A stretch of DNA of 64,000 bases, from assembly GCA_023333565.1 (NCBI GenBank), contig JAJKFH010004158.1, forward strand, positions 992,001-1,056,000, given 5' to 3'. Source of the stretch: Puffinus mauretanicus (taxonomy: Eukaryota > Chordata > Aves > Procellariiformes > Procellariidae). Below, in pieces: positions 10,001-22,784 of this stretch. The notes below the pieces were generated by a model. That model did not search any database and was not told where the DNA came from. It saw only the letters and a list, made by a program, of their open reading frames with translations. Positions within the stretch are counted from its first letter, which is position 1, and each line of letters begins with the position of its first letter. The position numbers were made by a program, and so were the translations under genes.

Positions 10001-12380
10001 GACTGTGCAACACAGTAGTATTAATCCTCAAGCAGCAACCGATCCCCTCTCATTCCTAAAGGTGCTGGCAATTCTTTTTCATTTTTCCATACCATGCAGA
10101 CTACCATTCCTTTCCTGGTAAGCCCAAGGAATTGGGCTCCTCCTTTCAAGTGAGGATTTCTTTATGGTATAAACCGCAAGGTAATACTCCCCCCGCTTTT
10201 AGGTCCCTGACTAGAGAAGTACCATTACTGTTTTACTTTGGGTTTCAGAAGAAAAAAGACTGTCCGTCACCCACTCATTTCTCTAGGGCTGTTTTCCACA
10301 TGGGAGAACAAAACTTTTACCTCCCCTCCCTCACCAGACCATATTACAATCAAAAAACCGGGGGACAGTATGGCACAAGTAAGAGCTTAGTCTAAAAATT
10401 TTTAAAAGCCCAATTGCTTTGCAACTAAAAAGAAAACAAAAGAAGGGGAGAAAGGGGCATGAGGATGAGAATATTAAAACCGACGGTTGCTACCTCCTAA
10501 CTCACCCAGGGCACAAGCCAGAACAACTATGGAGAGACATATGTTGATGGCAATAAAACAATTACGTACGTTCTGCGCCTATTTTAAATATTAAGTACTA
10601 GCAGCGTGTGGCTCAGAAATTTAAAAGCCCCCAAATTTTCGTTTCAGAATGTGCGAATAAAGCAGTGCATATGGAGGAAAATCAAACCCAAACATTTCTT
10701 TGTTTGCATATTGAATACCTGTAATGTTATGTAATAAAAAATTTATGGTTTAGAGTGAGTTTAACACAGCAACCGGTAAGTAAAATTTGGCATTGAGGAT
10801 GACCATTTACATGCTAAAGTCTGCTAGTACACTAAAATACGCAGATGCATAACAGCTTATCTTTTAAAGATAAAATACTGCACACAAATGCAAGTGCTGG
10901 ATCTAATTTAACAAGATTTGTGGTTATGAACACATGTACACCAAAAATCCAGAATGAAAGCTAAGTTACAGACCAATGCAGCTCCAGCTGGCTAAGATAG
11001 AAACGTTTCTTCCCCAAACTGCGGTTGCTAGCAAAATCAGTACAGAAAATCTGATCATACCTACAGCAAACGCTAGTTTTGTATTTTACTCTTTCTTAAA
11101 GTAATGCAAGGAATTATCTCGAAAACCTGTCAGCTCAACAGCAGCCTTTCAGCTTTCCTCCCTCATCTATAGGGACAATTTGCCTGTCAGAAAACAACTG
11201 GTGGTCAAGAAGACAGCGAGTCTGCAGATCAAGTCTGTGCCTGAATTGGATCTCACTTTTATTCTTCGGTACAGCATATATTTATGCAAAACAGACGTGG
11301 AAAACTACTGCAATAGGAGCTCGTGTAAAAGAAGAACGCATTATTGTAGCAGTAAAAGCGCATTCAGGCAGTAATGAAAGCGGCACCAATTACTCATGTA
11401 ACAGGCATGACATACACTAACTTGTCTTACTGTAACGAATAATAATTAATTTGCACGTCGGGGTCCATGTTGATGGAAAATTCAAAGCATTACAAAAGAC
11501 ATACCGCCCAGCAAAATTCATGTCACATTGACCTTCTATTAAGAGAATCTTTTTGAGAAAAGCGTTAACTTACCCATTTACAGTTAAGGTTTCTTACTTT
11601 GTGGGTATCACTACAGCTGTAAATTGCAGCACGTTGAACATTAATCACAGCAACACAAGCCAAGTCACCATGGCTGATCTTTGGTATTGACTCGTGGTTG
11701 TTTCAATAAGTATTTAAAAAAAAAGGCACCTTATTTTAGAAGCATTACGGTACTATTGCAAGACGTCCATATTGGTAAAACCACCAATAACTCAAGGATT
11801 TGGTACCTATAAACCAAATGAATTTGCGTTTCACACTTACGAAAGAGACCCGTGTGAAATATTGTCTAACCCAAATTTAACAAAAAAAAGTTAAATATTT
11901 ATAAACAAGACACATTGAAAGCACAGGAAATCCTTATACAAGATATACTCCAATATGATTGACTATTCATGTATAGCGTATGACATACGACAGAAATGAA
12001 TAAAAAGTAAACAACATCCTCCATTACTCCCAACATCTGCAAAGCCTATTTTAAACTTCCTAAATTACACAGATGTAACAGCATGGAGCTCTTAAGCCTC
12101 GAGTGCATATTGATGAGATCGCATTTCTGTTTCTGTGATCCTGAAGTGAACAATTAAAGAACATACATTTCTGTACCGCAACTGAACAAATCCAGAAGGT
12201 TAGTATTTCTATTTGCAAGGCCGTCTGACACGTGCATCCGAGAGACAAATTAGCAGCTTGCCAGCAGTTCACAAGGAATACCTCATTTTATTTTTTAATG
12301 AAATGAAGCAGACTGTGGCTAACTTGGGTGTAGAACAGGCGTTATAACAAATGCTGAAATTTTTCTTCTTTGTAATACAC
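10001..12380. other. Non-coding, no gene recognised
   Basis: AT-rich, with scattered octamer-like (TTTGCATA) and ATTA words and no frame longer than about 90 codons. No repeat family was recognised. Confidence 0.5.
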
Positions 12381-12382
12381 AT

Positions 12383-12400
12383 CATCTCACATTAATGTGG
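12383..12400. repeat. 18-bp word with 12-bp palindrome, copy 1
   Basis: CATCTCACATTAATGTGG. The inner CACATTAATGTG (12388-12399) is a perfect 12-bp palindrome centred on ATTAAT, a homeodomain-type core. The identical 18-mer recurs at 15207-15224. Confidence 0.8.
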
Positions 12401-15206
12401 GGGTAAGAGAAATCTACATAAACAATAAGGAATAGCAGAAACTAAACAAATTACACTAACTTCAAAGATGACTTATTCAGCTCTGAAAAAAATAACAGGT
12501 TTTAACATCTCATTTTACCCCTCAGCTTTTTTTCTCACCAGAGCCTGTTCTGCACTATCCCATCCAATCTCACATTCCTGCCCAAAAACCGCAAGAAAGT
12601 CAACCCTGCAGCTAAAATCCAAGGCAGGCCTTTACCAAAAATCACCAATCAAGCAAGAGCACGCAAACATACTGACCCCTATACGCTTCTTCCGATTGAG
12701 GTCATTAAAATCCAAGGACTCCAGAAAAATGCCCTTATCACAAGGACACTACTGCAGAGAAATAACTTTTTTTTAATTACTTTTTTTTTAAAAAAAAAAA
12801 ACTTTTGGTCCTAACAATGTTCAAATAAGAGCAAAGCATGGCTTTCACCACAAGTACATTCCCTCCTCCTCTTTTGCAATTCCCCTGATGGGAAGTCTAA
12901 AAGAAAATGAGCTACTGAAAGAGAGGGTGACATGAAACCAAATCAATAGGAAAAAGAAAGAGAAACCACTGCCAACTTATGTGTTCCTTCATAACAGGGT
13001 CCAGAGTCAAGCACTGCACACGTTATCCCGCTGGGAATAGAAGAAATGGTAAGCAGGATCGGGAAGAAGAAGGGAAAATCCTTAGTGGAAACAAGTTTTT
13101 GGAAAGCCTAGGGTTCAAGACCATGCACTAAGATTACTGAAGTTAGACGTGCCTGGAGGCCTCAATGAAACAAAATCCTACAGAAAAAGCAAAAATTCCC
13201 CATCTGTCAGTAGTTTGAGGCTCCGGGGTTTTTCTGTTGTTTTGAGAAAGCGGCAGAGCGGCTGATACATTGGCATCGATAGCCACGGAGCCAAGTTAAG
13301 TGACTACATTAATAGCATTACAAATGCTAGCAATATTATGCATTACAGTTACGGTTAAAGATCAGTGCAACAGCTTTTTAACAGTTCTATAACTGAGATC
13401 CAGCGACAACTTTGATTGGCAACACAACCGAATCAATTTTTTTTAATCTAAGTATTCCCTTTTCCATCATCATCATTGATTCAGCTCAGCATTGCTCCAG
13501 ACAGATCATACCAATATTAACAGATGAAGATGGCACTTTTGCTTACCAATTATCTACTCTGTGAGCCTTTTCACTTAAAAGAAAACACAACCACCCTACA
13601 AAGATAATCCTCTTTCCTGTAAGAATCACTCCAAAACCAAATGTCTAAATATGATAAGAAAATTCAGTATTTTTTTTATATAAAAAGCAAGACTTGAAAC
13701 TAAAGTTATTTATTAACAATCACCAAAATTCTTCATTACAAAGGATATTTTAGCACTACAGAGGACTTGGTGCCCACAGAATGCTACAGGACGCTGCAAT
13801 CAAAGTCCAGGGCAGTAAAAAACATCAAACAACCTTTTAGACCAGTGAAAGTGGGTTTCTGTCTTTGTGCAAAGAGTCTTTGTTCTGTGCTTCTGTGCGT
13901 TGTTTGCGTCTAAAATGTAATGCTACTATGATGTCATTGTTAGCATCAGAACTCTAAAAGCCTGACAGAAACACTGTTTTCAATTTCACCGTGGATTATT
14001 ATTTGGAAAACGTTTAGGAAAACATAATGAGCCCAAGAGGAGGCTCAAAATCTAACAGATCCTGTCATCTGCCTTTTCGAACAACCTCAAAATCTTGAGC
14101 ACAAAGCTACTTGCCTTACACTTTTCCACTCATTTTGGAAATGGTTTCTCATTTTCCATACCCCGTTCCATTTCTATCGATAGATTTTTCCACTCAGTAG
14201 ACAAGGAAGCTGCTGCTGACTTAGAAAGCGGCCTTCAAGGCTAAGAAGAAAACCTACAGCTACCGGACACACAAAAGCGACACAATCCAAGTACAAGAGT
14301 ACGCACGAGAATGGTTTTTTCCAACGAGTCACCTCAATACTGGAAGTACCAACCACACGTCGAACCAAGGCTTAACAGAAGCCAACACGCAGGCTGACAA
14401 ACCGTTCTAGAAAATCCTATACAGTGTTGTTCCTGCTCTAGATCCCTCACGTACACGGGGAGGACTACAGACAAGACAGCCCTCTGGGAAGAGGCACACC
14501 CACGTCATCATCAGGTTCATGTTTTACACCTCAAGCGGTTTTGAGCAGAGCTGCTCAACTAGAGGGTAGTTCACCATGTTGGCAACAGGTGAAGGTCAGG
14601 AGCCAAGGACCAATGTAAAAAGAAGGCACCTGTGAAGTATTCTCAGGTGAAAAACGAGATCATGAGATATAACAGCTTTTTTATTTGTTCTCAAAACTAC
14701 TTCACGAAAATTTTTTAAAGTATTTTCTGGGTGACTTGAGATGAAGTACGTTGTTTCAATGCACGTGCGAAGGCAGCGCGATCTGTCTGCTTCACAAACC
14801 CACCGCGTGTACGTGTTCCTGAGTAACAAGGTACTCTGACATATCTGAGAATAGGTTTGGTCGTATTTCCAAGGCCTGTAACAAGCTGATGAACAGCAAG
14901 CTCACTAGAAGCAACAGGGAAGTGAAAATGCAAGAAAAATGATTCAATATACCAAACTAATAGTCAGTGTTCAGAAGATGTTGTTAGCCTTATAACATTA
15001 CTGTCAAGGAAAACTACGAAATCAAAAGATACAAGCGGACTTGCTAATTTAAAAGGAAGTAAAATTGCTGGATGGAGCGCAGGGAGAAGATGTTTTATTT
15101 GTCTTCTTTTTATTTATTTTACATATTTGATTACATGAGTGGGAGCCTATAATTGAAATAGTTCCATGGGCAAATTAGAGAATAGCATTTTGTTCTATAA
15201 ATCAAG
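12401..15206. other. Non-coding, no gene recognised
   Basis: Contains adjacent T9 and A12 runs (12781-12801) and a CATCATCATCATT word near 13465-13476. Frames are short. No mobile-element signature was recognised. Confidence 0.5.
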
Positions 15207-15224
15207 CATCTCACATTAATGTGG
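15207..15224. repeat. 18-bp word with 12-bp palindrome, copy 2
   Basis: Identical to 12383-12400. The flanking sequences of the two copies do not match, so this is not a long recent duplication. Confidence 0.8.
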
Positions 15225-15528
15225 AAATTACTTTTATACTTGAACGCAATCTGTACTGCAAAAGAAATTCAGGGGCCACACAGTCAGTGCTGCTTTTGCA
15301 AAAAGTAACTTCCTATTAATCTTCAACAATTAATTACATCTGTATCTATTGCTTCAAAAATCCCAAACCTAAAACTTTTAACACGGAACGTTCACCGGAA
15401 ATATCTGCCAAGGAACAGCAAACAATTAGTTTAAAAGGCATAGCAGACACCAGAAATTAGAATACCTACAAATGCAAACATGAATGGTACGGTGTCCTGC
15501 GTTGCGATGATACAATGTACCAGAGTGA

Positions 15529-15564
<36 letters not shown>
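15529..15564. repeat. T18-A18 perfect palindrome
   Basis: Eighteen T followed directly by eighteen A, a 36-bp perfect inverted repeat with no spacer. It could extrude as a cruciform or arise by slippage or fold-back. Tract lengths may be assembly-sensitive. Confidence 0.85.
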
Positions 15565-18500
15565 GAAGGTAACGTATTATTATGGATTCCCAGAGGAACA
15601 CACTTAAGACAGACATCTAACTATGCTTTCAAGAATGGAATCACAGGATTTCCACATGTAACAAGTCAGGCGGTATTCCTTCCAAAAACGAAGCCAGTTT
15701 CAGCACACCGTAGCTAGCTTTTAAAAAAAGCCAACAAAACCCCCGCAGTGGTTCGAGCTTGAAACAGACTCTCATTTCCACTCCCCTGTAAACACAGAGG
15801 TACTGGAACTAAAACCACACGAGGCCATCTAAAATGCCAGCCTTGAAAGTGCCACCAAGCCGGCTGGTTTCTGTGAGCTACGGGAGCTCCCCAGGGCAGC
15901 GAGGAACCCCTCGCAGGGCTAACCCACAGACAGGGACCACGCGCAGGCTTAGCCAGCCCAGCCATCGCGATGCTCTTACCCCAGCGCGGCTGCTGGACTC
16001 AGATCTTTACCTTTCCTGCTGAGCTGTGGCACAAGTACTAAGTTCATTTACAACGCTTCTGTCATGAAACCAAACCTAAAATGCAAGCAACAGCAACTTT
16101 GTTAGCACTTACTGATCCCGGGGGTGATAAATATGTTTGTTTACTTCTGCGCAAGCAAAGCTGGTGGTAAAAGGGAAACCGATCAGACTGTTAAGTGGCT
16201 GAAACTCGCATTAAAAATCAAATGATAATATAATCCCAGGAAATTGCCAGGATATAGAGATCGAAAGTGCTGTAGTACCCGGGGCCACGCGGGCATCTTG
16301 CCAACAGCCTGAGGGTCAAATCTATTCTGCATGTGCATTTACATAAATTTACATCTATTTTGCATAACAATTAAACATGGTATTAAACGCACTTTGTAGA
16401 GGGATCATCCTGAACTAGCTCATCCGCTCTTGCAAGAGCACAAGGCTAGCGATTCCCTTCTTTATTTTTAACTTCCCCTATAATAACTGCTTTGGTTTTA
16501 CAATGCAATCATGTGAGAAGACGCAGGTCCTCATCACAGGGAAGTTACTCCTCGGGTAACCACGTTGCGCGCAAGAGGATCAGTGCAACGAACAGGGACA
16601 CACTACCTATTTATTTTGCTAGGAGTCCAGATCCCTTTCTCCTATGCATGGCATTAAGGAAATTCTTAACTGCTTTTCTCCTTTACTCCTTCCTACGGCT
16701 CTTCCCAAATTCAAGTTGTGGATTCAGACTTTTCCTTGTTTTTTTACTGAAGGGGTCAAGAAACATCCTATCAACAGTCAGGATAAAAGGAAGTAAAAAA
16801 AAAAAGGGGGGGGGGGGAACTTTTTATCCATCCCCCTATGCACAGAAACGCAATCCTTACTATAGTATCTATGGTCATATACAATCACGTGTATGTGCGC
16901 TGGGAGAGCCAGAAAGCATTTCCACAGTAAGAGATGAAAAAAGTAATCACAAACATACTTTCCTGGAATAAAAATGTGGATGTGACCTCGCATTATGACA
17001 CATAAGCACAATCAATTCCTCTGCAGCTACAATCTGAGTAATTGCTTTCAACTGGTTTTGTGGGATGTTTTACTTTATGGAACTATCAGAATCCAAGTAT
17101 GTCAAACTGCAAACTATGCAAAAATGTGAGTTCTATTATTATTTGCAAAATGTTGTACCATTTCAGAAAGGAACTAAACCTGAGCTATGCATAATATTTT
17201 CTTTAAAAAAAAAATTACTTTGTGCCACATTTCTGGACTTTCCTCTCATCTCAATTCATCTCTTATATTACACTCTTCAGTCATAGATTCAGGATTGGAT
17301 GTTTCATAAAGCTGTCCAACTAACTCAGATGGAAATTTCAAATGTATAAAAGTAACCCGATGCTTTCTGATATTATTGCAAAATCAGAACTAATTATCTG
17401 GAATGAGAGAGTGCAAACTTGCACAAACAGCAAGAGACAGCAGGAGAGCTACAATATGCTTTGGACTACACACACGTCAAAAACCTAGACTTAAGCTATT
17501 ATCGCTTTCTATTTATAGCTTTGGGGAACATCTCCAAATTCTAGGAGATCAGAAACTTCTAATTATAGTTAAAAATTGTAATCCTGAAGAAAGATCAGAC
17601 TACTTTTACGGTACAGAAGTCAGATTTCCCAATGCCAGGTCTGCTCTCTCTGAACCCATTCTGCCTTCTGTCCTGAAAAAAAACAGACTCCAAATGCCAA
17701 ACAAGCATTAGAGCCTTCAGGATATTAAGCCTAGGCTATCACTTTTCCCTTCTTACTTTTTTTTTTCTCCTGGAAGTCTATCTGATTTTGTTTAGAGATT
17801 CTTTTGAAAACGTGATGTTTTCACACCACCTTTCGCTTTGCAAAACAGTCGAGTGACTAAGTCAAATCTCTTCAGAAATCCTACAATAACAAACTGTGGA
17901 TACAGGAAAGAGGTCGGGAAATTTTGTAGAGTAATGGATTTCACGTTTAAGCTTCCAGGGAGTTCGACTAAACCAATCAGACTTTTTTTTTTCTTAGTTT
18001 TTAAAGACCGTTTCAGACGTTATCTGTAATAAAGTAATTGAAATACTTTGCCTCTCTGAACTGATTGCTGCTGGGAGATGAAACCAATGCATCTCCGTAC
18101 AAAACCACAGGCTTTGCCATACTGCCATACATTTCCCTCATCCCTCCAGTCATTTTCTTCTCATCTGTCCAGCTCTACTTCTCCTCAGCATCAACTACCA
18201 ATTTGTACCATCATAAACTCAAGCTGTATTACTTCACCAAAGTTTATAAATTCCTTATGCTTCCTTATAATTTCTGCAAAGAATTAAAATAAGATTTGTC
18301 TGGACAACCATCACATTTACCATGTTAGCACAGTTCTGCTCGAGACAGCAGTTCATCTTTTCACTTCCAGTCTTGTATGTTAAACAAGAGAAGATGTCTT
18401 AATGTGACTGCATAGTCTCACAAATGCAGCAGCAGCAACAGCAAAGGCTTTATTTTCCTTTATGTCGATCTCTGTAAATAACGCATAATCTGGGTACTTA

Positions 18501-18740
18501 GTTTTCTTCCGAACGCTGCAGCTGAATGCAAAGCAAGGAGGCGGAGGGGGGGAGATAAATCCTTGAAGGATGATGGCTTGCGATTTTCTGCTGCTACTTG
18601 TTACGTACATGGCAAGAGACACAAAAGGCAAGCTCACTGGAATTTAATCTTATTATGCTCCATTTCCACCCATGCTTCATACGCCTGGATGTTAAACAGA
18701 CACTCATCCGAGCCGTGTCAGTCCCCTGCAGTCCGCCTGC
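15565..18740. other. Non-coding, no gene recognised
   Basis: Contains an A11 run followed by twelve G (16795-16817). The 159-codon plus-strand frame at 16492-16971 runs through this homopolymer and is not protein-like. The 15.8-16.0 kb part is GC-richer but shows no exon. No repeat family was recognised. Confidence 0.5.
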
Positions 18741-18746
18741 ACTTAC

Positions 18747-19135
18747 AGAAGCAGCAAATAAGACACACGGGGCCCACCGAGAAGCCAGCCTGGTGATGCA
18801 GTTGTCATCGACAGCAAAGGCAACGCTGGCTGAACTGTACCCACCTAACGCGGACCCTTTCTTCTTCCACAACCCAAGTTGCTCAAGTGCTTCAGATCTA
18901 CCTGAAGTATTTTTATCACTATCTGGGGGAGTTATAGAATTACAGACCGTATTCAAGAATGAATTATGGTGCAGTCTGATTGGCATAAAATTCCCCCAAC
19001 AGACTGTTTGGGGAATAGTTTGTTCTTCTAATGTTGACATTATATCATTTGTTTTTGGCAGCTCAACACCACCGACAAGTTTCATCTTATTCAAATTGTC
19101 TTGAAAAGCTTAATAACTCTCTTTATTTGGCATCT
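18747..19135 (-). other. Candidate unassigned exon (weak)
   Basis: On the minus strand a good pyrimidine tract ending TTCTAAAAG places an acceptor boundary just before 19135, and CTTCT|GTAAGT places a donor just after 18747. Between them, an ATG at 19085 opens exactly 113 codons to the donor, beginning MKLVGGVELPKTND. The frame stays open past the donor to 18594. The plus strand is also open over 18598-19104, so openness itself is weak evidence. An in-frame stop lies upstream of the ATG, so it would have to be a first coding exon. I recognise no domain, and the predicted peptide has no signal peptide or clear hydrophobic helix. Chance remains the more likely explanation. Confidence 0.15.
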
Positions 19136-19727
19136 CTTTTAGAAGAAAAAGAAAATAGATACATTATTTGTAAAGCAACATATGTCTGATGACTTTGATC
19201 TGTGCTGATGCAATACCCTTCAAGGATAAAAGCAGAGCTGTTCAAGAGGAGTCGTCGTCACATGAATATACACTTTCTAGCAGCTTTTTGAAAATACATT
19301 TCTACTCAATTAGCACGTACAGCGATATCTAATTTTAGATATTAAAGCACTGAACTTTCTGTTGTCATGCTTTCATGCTACAATCCTCTCCAATTAAAGC
19401 AGAATTTATTCCAAATGTTTCCCTAATATATTTTATATATTTTCTCTGCTTGACTACATTAATACACAGAGGCTGAAACACAGGTTAACTATTCATCTGT
19501 TAAATTCCTACAGACAAGTGAAATTACAAAATGGCGTAGGTTAAATGTATACTATAGAGCTATAACGTATACATTCCTGTCTTGAGCCAGGAACGACTTA
19601 TGTGATTCAGTCTTAGATGTGTAGATGGCTGTTTCATTATTTCTGACTATATTTAATCTGATGTCAACTTTGAATTGTTCATTATGCAAATGTATTTATA
19701 TAATTAAAATGAGAGATTCAATGTTAA
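19136..19727. other. Non-coding, no gene recognised
   Basis: AT-rich unique sequence with short frames only. Confidence 0.5.
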
Positions 19728-19830
19728 TTTTTTTTTTTTGCGTTTTTTTTTTTTTGGTTGGTTGGTTTTAAGTTATTTGGTTGCAGGGTTTTGTTTGGTT
19801 GTTTTTTGTTTTTTTTTTTTTTTTTTTTTT
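19728..19830. repeat. T-rich low-complexity tract (103 bp)
   Basis: T12, then CG and T13, then GGTT repeats, then mixed TTTGG and finally T22 (19809-19830). It is interrupted only by G and a few A or C. Read on the minus strand it is an A-rich tail-like tract, so it could be the degenerate tail of a retroposed sequence. No element body is recognisable beside it. Confidence 0.7.
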
Positions 19831-19887
19831 AAATGCTGTAAAACCACACGATAAATAACACATATTCCTGTGGAGGATATAATCCAG

Positions 19888-19899
19888 CCACACGTGTGG
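19888..19899. promoter_or_regulatory. 12-bp palindromic E-box
   Basis: CCACACGTGTGG is a perfect palindrome with CACGTG at 19891-19896, the canonical class-B E-box bound by bHLH and bHLH-zip factors such as USF, MYC or HES-type proteins. A single site proves no function. Confidence 0.35.
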
Positions 19900-20145
19900 T
19901 TGGCATTCAAGTTTACACAGATGCTGACCCTTCATCTGGGTTATGCTTTGTCTTTCATTTTGATCATCCCAGACTGTTTATATGAAAACTGAAAAGCATT
20001 TTTAAAAATAAATCCTGACACATTTCTCCACTGCCTGTGGCTGCGTAGTTTATGTACGGTGCAAATGAAGTTCCTTGTGAATACATACAAGATCAAGAAG
20101 CACTTATGAAAAACAGAAGCGAATCAGCACTTCAAAAAGCCTGGG

Positions 20146-20157
20146 CTGCCAGGGGGC
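20146..20157 (+). promoter_or_regulatory. Possible CTCF-type motif (imperfect)
   Basis: CTGCCAGGGGGC matches 10 of 12 positions of the CTCF core CCASYAGRKGGC; the mismatches are at positions 2 and 3. It lies in a locally GC-rich island (about 20140-20172) within AT-rich DNA. Confidence 0.3.
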
Positions 20158-20174
20158 TTTGGTGGTGGCCAGAA

Positions 20175-22780
20175 GACTGGTGAACTGAAATACTTCAGAA
20201 CAATTATTTCTTTCCCAACTGCAATTAAGTTTCCCCCTTAAAATTCAAACTTCAGTCATAAACCCACCTAAAGATTGTGTAATAGTCTAAATCCAAATCA
20301 CAAATACAGTAGGCCTCTCTGACCGTACTGGCTGGATGTGACTTGAACGCAAAATCCAGATTCTCTTAACAGTTCACAAAAGAACTGATTTATATCACAT
20401 CCTTTTTTCACGCGGTGTATATTTATGCAATTTCACGAGTCTCTGTGATGCTAGCCTTTTAGCAACTGGGTACAGATACATCAGTATCTTTACTTTGGGT
20501 TAAGGTTTTTTTTGTTGTTGATAACTCCAGGTATCATCTTCCCTATCTCTCTTTATCTCCGTATTTTGTTGCCTGTGATATCAGAAGTCAGAAAATTCAG
20601 TAGTCTTACGGGAGACCAGCTATGTTGTATGATCGTTTTGAGAGAAAATGAATACATCATTTTTTGAGTTTTTATACCGATAAAAATGCTGACAATAAAA
20701 ATGCTCCTCTGACTGTTCCTTGCACTTTGCCACCTTTTCCTAAAAGGCCGTCGTAACGTGTCCCGTGTGGCATCTCTTACATGATGGACAGCTTCCCTGA
20801 TCAACTTCAATCGCTGTTCTCAGAATTATCCTCTGATTGTTCAGTCAAGAATGTAGGAAAACTACTCCACCCTTTTGCAGATACGGCGAGACTATAAACT
20901 GAGAAGTACATCTCTGAGAAAGCATGCATGATTCGCTCATCAAAATAACCGACTTGCCTGAAATTGTTAGATGCCATGTCAGTTTTTCCTATATTTCACT
21001 CCACGAAAGTCAATTACATTTCTAAAGGGCATCCTTCCCGTAGTCAAATTCTTTACATTCTGTAAGCCACATGTTCATGGGTGCGTAACAAGTAACAGAA
21101 ATTTGCATCCTCTCTACAGCTGCCTTTCAGCTATTTTCAAAATTTCTTTGGAGTTGACATTGTTTTACTGTACCCAATGATGCACTATAATGGACTTTGA
21201 TTGCATTTGCCTTTCAATACATGTTATGATCAAGTAGCATGTTCACATTCACAGTTTTCTCTTAAAAATACTTTGGAAGTTTTGGAATTCCAGTCATTAC
21301 ATACTCGAGACTGGGTTTTGCAGAGAAACCTTAGGTATTCAGTTCCTGCTTTCACAGAACACTCCAGTTTATTTAGTCCAGAAACCACTAACACTACTTT
21401 TTCCATAAGATAACGTGTCTTATGTATAGTTGAGAAGCCACAACACTGGTGGTATTTTTTTCCATTATGGTTTCTTCTTCTGCATTGTTTGCATTAGCAT
21501 TTCTTTCACATGAATGTTCACAGCCAGCCAGTTCATTTGAATCAGTTGTGCAGCTTGTCCTTTTGTGCTCTGTTACTTTTTCTATCAGCTTTTCCACTGA
21601 ACTTTCATTTCAAGATCAATAGACAGTTTACTGCAACGCAAGACTTTCCTGCTATCGCCACTGTCATTTTAGTCACCTTAGTGGCTTACAAATTCAGTTT
21701 AATTTGGTGAAACTCAAATGGCTTAGCAGGGAAGACATGAATACAAAGTGTTGTATTCATAATATAACATTAAAAAGAAAACAGGTCTTAAAAGGGGCAG
21801 AGTTAGTAGCTGTGTCTTACAGTAAGAAAATGGATTCATCTCAGGCATTCCATTATGCATCAGAGCTCCAATAAAGTAGCGTTGAGTTTATTTGACCAAA
21901 TCTAAATCAGGACTGATGCTACAACCCGAATTCAAATTCAAAATAAATTTCAAATATAAAATATATAAATAAAATTCAAATATAAAATATGAAACCGTTC
22001 TTCCTCTATGCTCTATATGGGCTTTCTCACTAAAATGATACAGCAGAATTTTTCATGAAGCCAATCTGATTATAGTACAAACTTTTCAAAAGACCCCAAC
22101 CTAATCCGGAAAAGCAATGGCACTGGGAAAAATCAACATATTAGAAAAGTCATCTCTAACACTGGCGTAACAGAAAAATTCAGCCTTCACCTGGACCAGA
22201 AAAAGACTTTTCTCTCTCCCCCGTTCCCTCCCCTCCATGTGTGGAACATAATCAATAACATAACATGCTTAGTAAATCATTGACAGTTAAAAATCTAATT
22301 GGAAATACCACCTCACTCACAGCAGAAGAGCAGCTAACATACACAAACGCCTACTAAAAATCAATTGCCTGAAAACTAATAGGGATCCATTTAGTTACTG
22401 GAATGGTTTTGCATTGATTTCTTTATCATCTTTTGTACGTGAGAGTGTGAGCAAAAGTACATTGAAGGCAGCACTGCATATTCAAAATCGCTATTTCTTC
22501 TATCATCTAGAAAACCTGCTGATCAATTTTTTTTTTTTTTTTTGTAAAGAAGACCAGACTGAATTCTAGCCTTGCATGTGGATAGGTTTAGGGGGTTGGT
22601 TTGGGGTTTTTTTAAGGAATATAGTAGTGAGAAAACACAATCCACCCACCAAAAAAAAAAAAAAAAGCCCTGGCTTCTTTCACATGAGTTTCCATTAAAG
22701 CTGATGTTTGCTGGCCTAAAATACAAAGCCCTTGTCATTTCTACACAGTGTGATTTAATTTGCTGGCTGTAACACTACAG
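20175..22780. other. Non-coding, no gene recognised
   Basis: AT-rich. Holds a 26-bp tandem duplication near 21.95 kb, T17 at 22527-22543 and A16 at 22651-22666. Frames are short and overlap on both strands. Confidence 0.5.
21949..21990. repeat. Two-copy tandem repeat, 26-bp period
   Basis: TTCAAATATAAAATAT occurs at 21949-21964 and again at 21975-21990, so the period is 26 bp, with AT-only filler between. A further TTCAAATTCAAAATAAA lies just upstream. Looks like local slippage in AT-rich DNA. Confidence 0.7.
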
Positions 22781-22784
22781 GTGG

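Noticed and set aside
16492..16971. 159-codon plus-strand frame
   Set aside because: It crosses an A11-G12 homopolymer, giving Lys and Gly runs, and has no domain.
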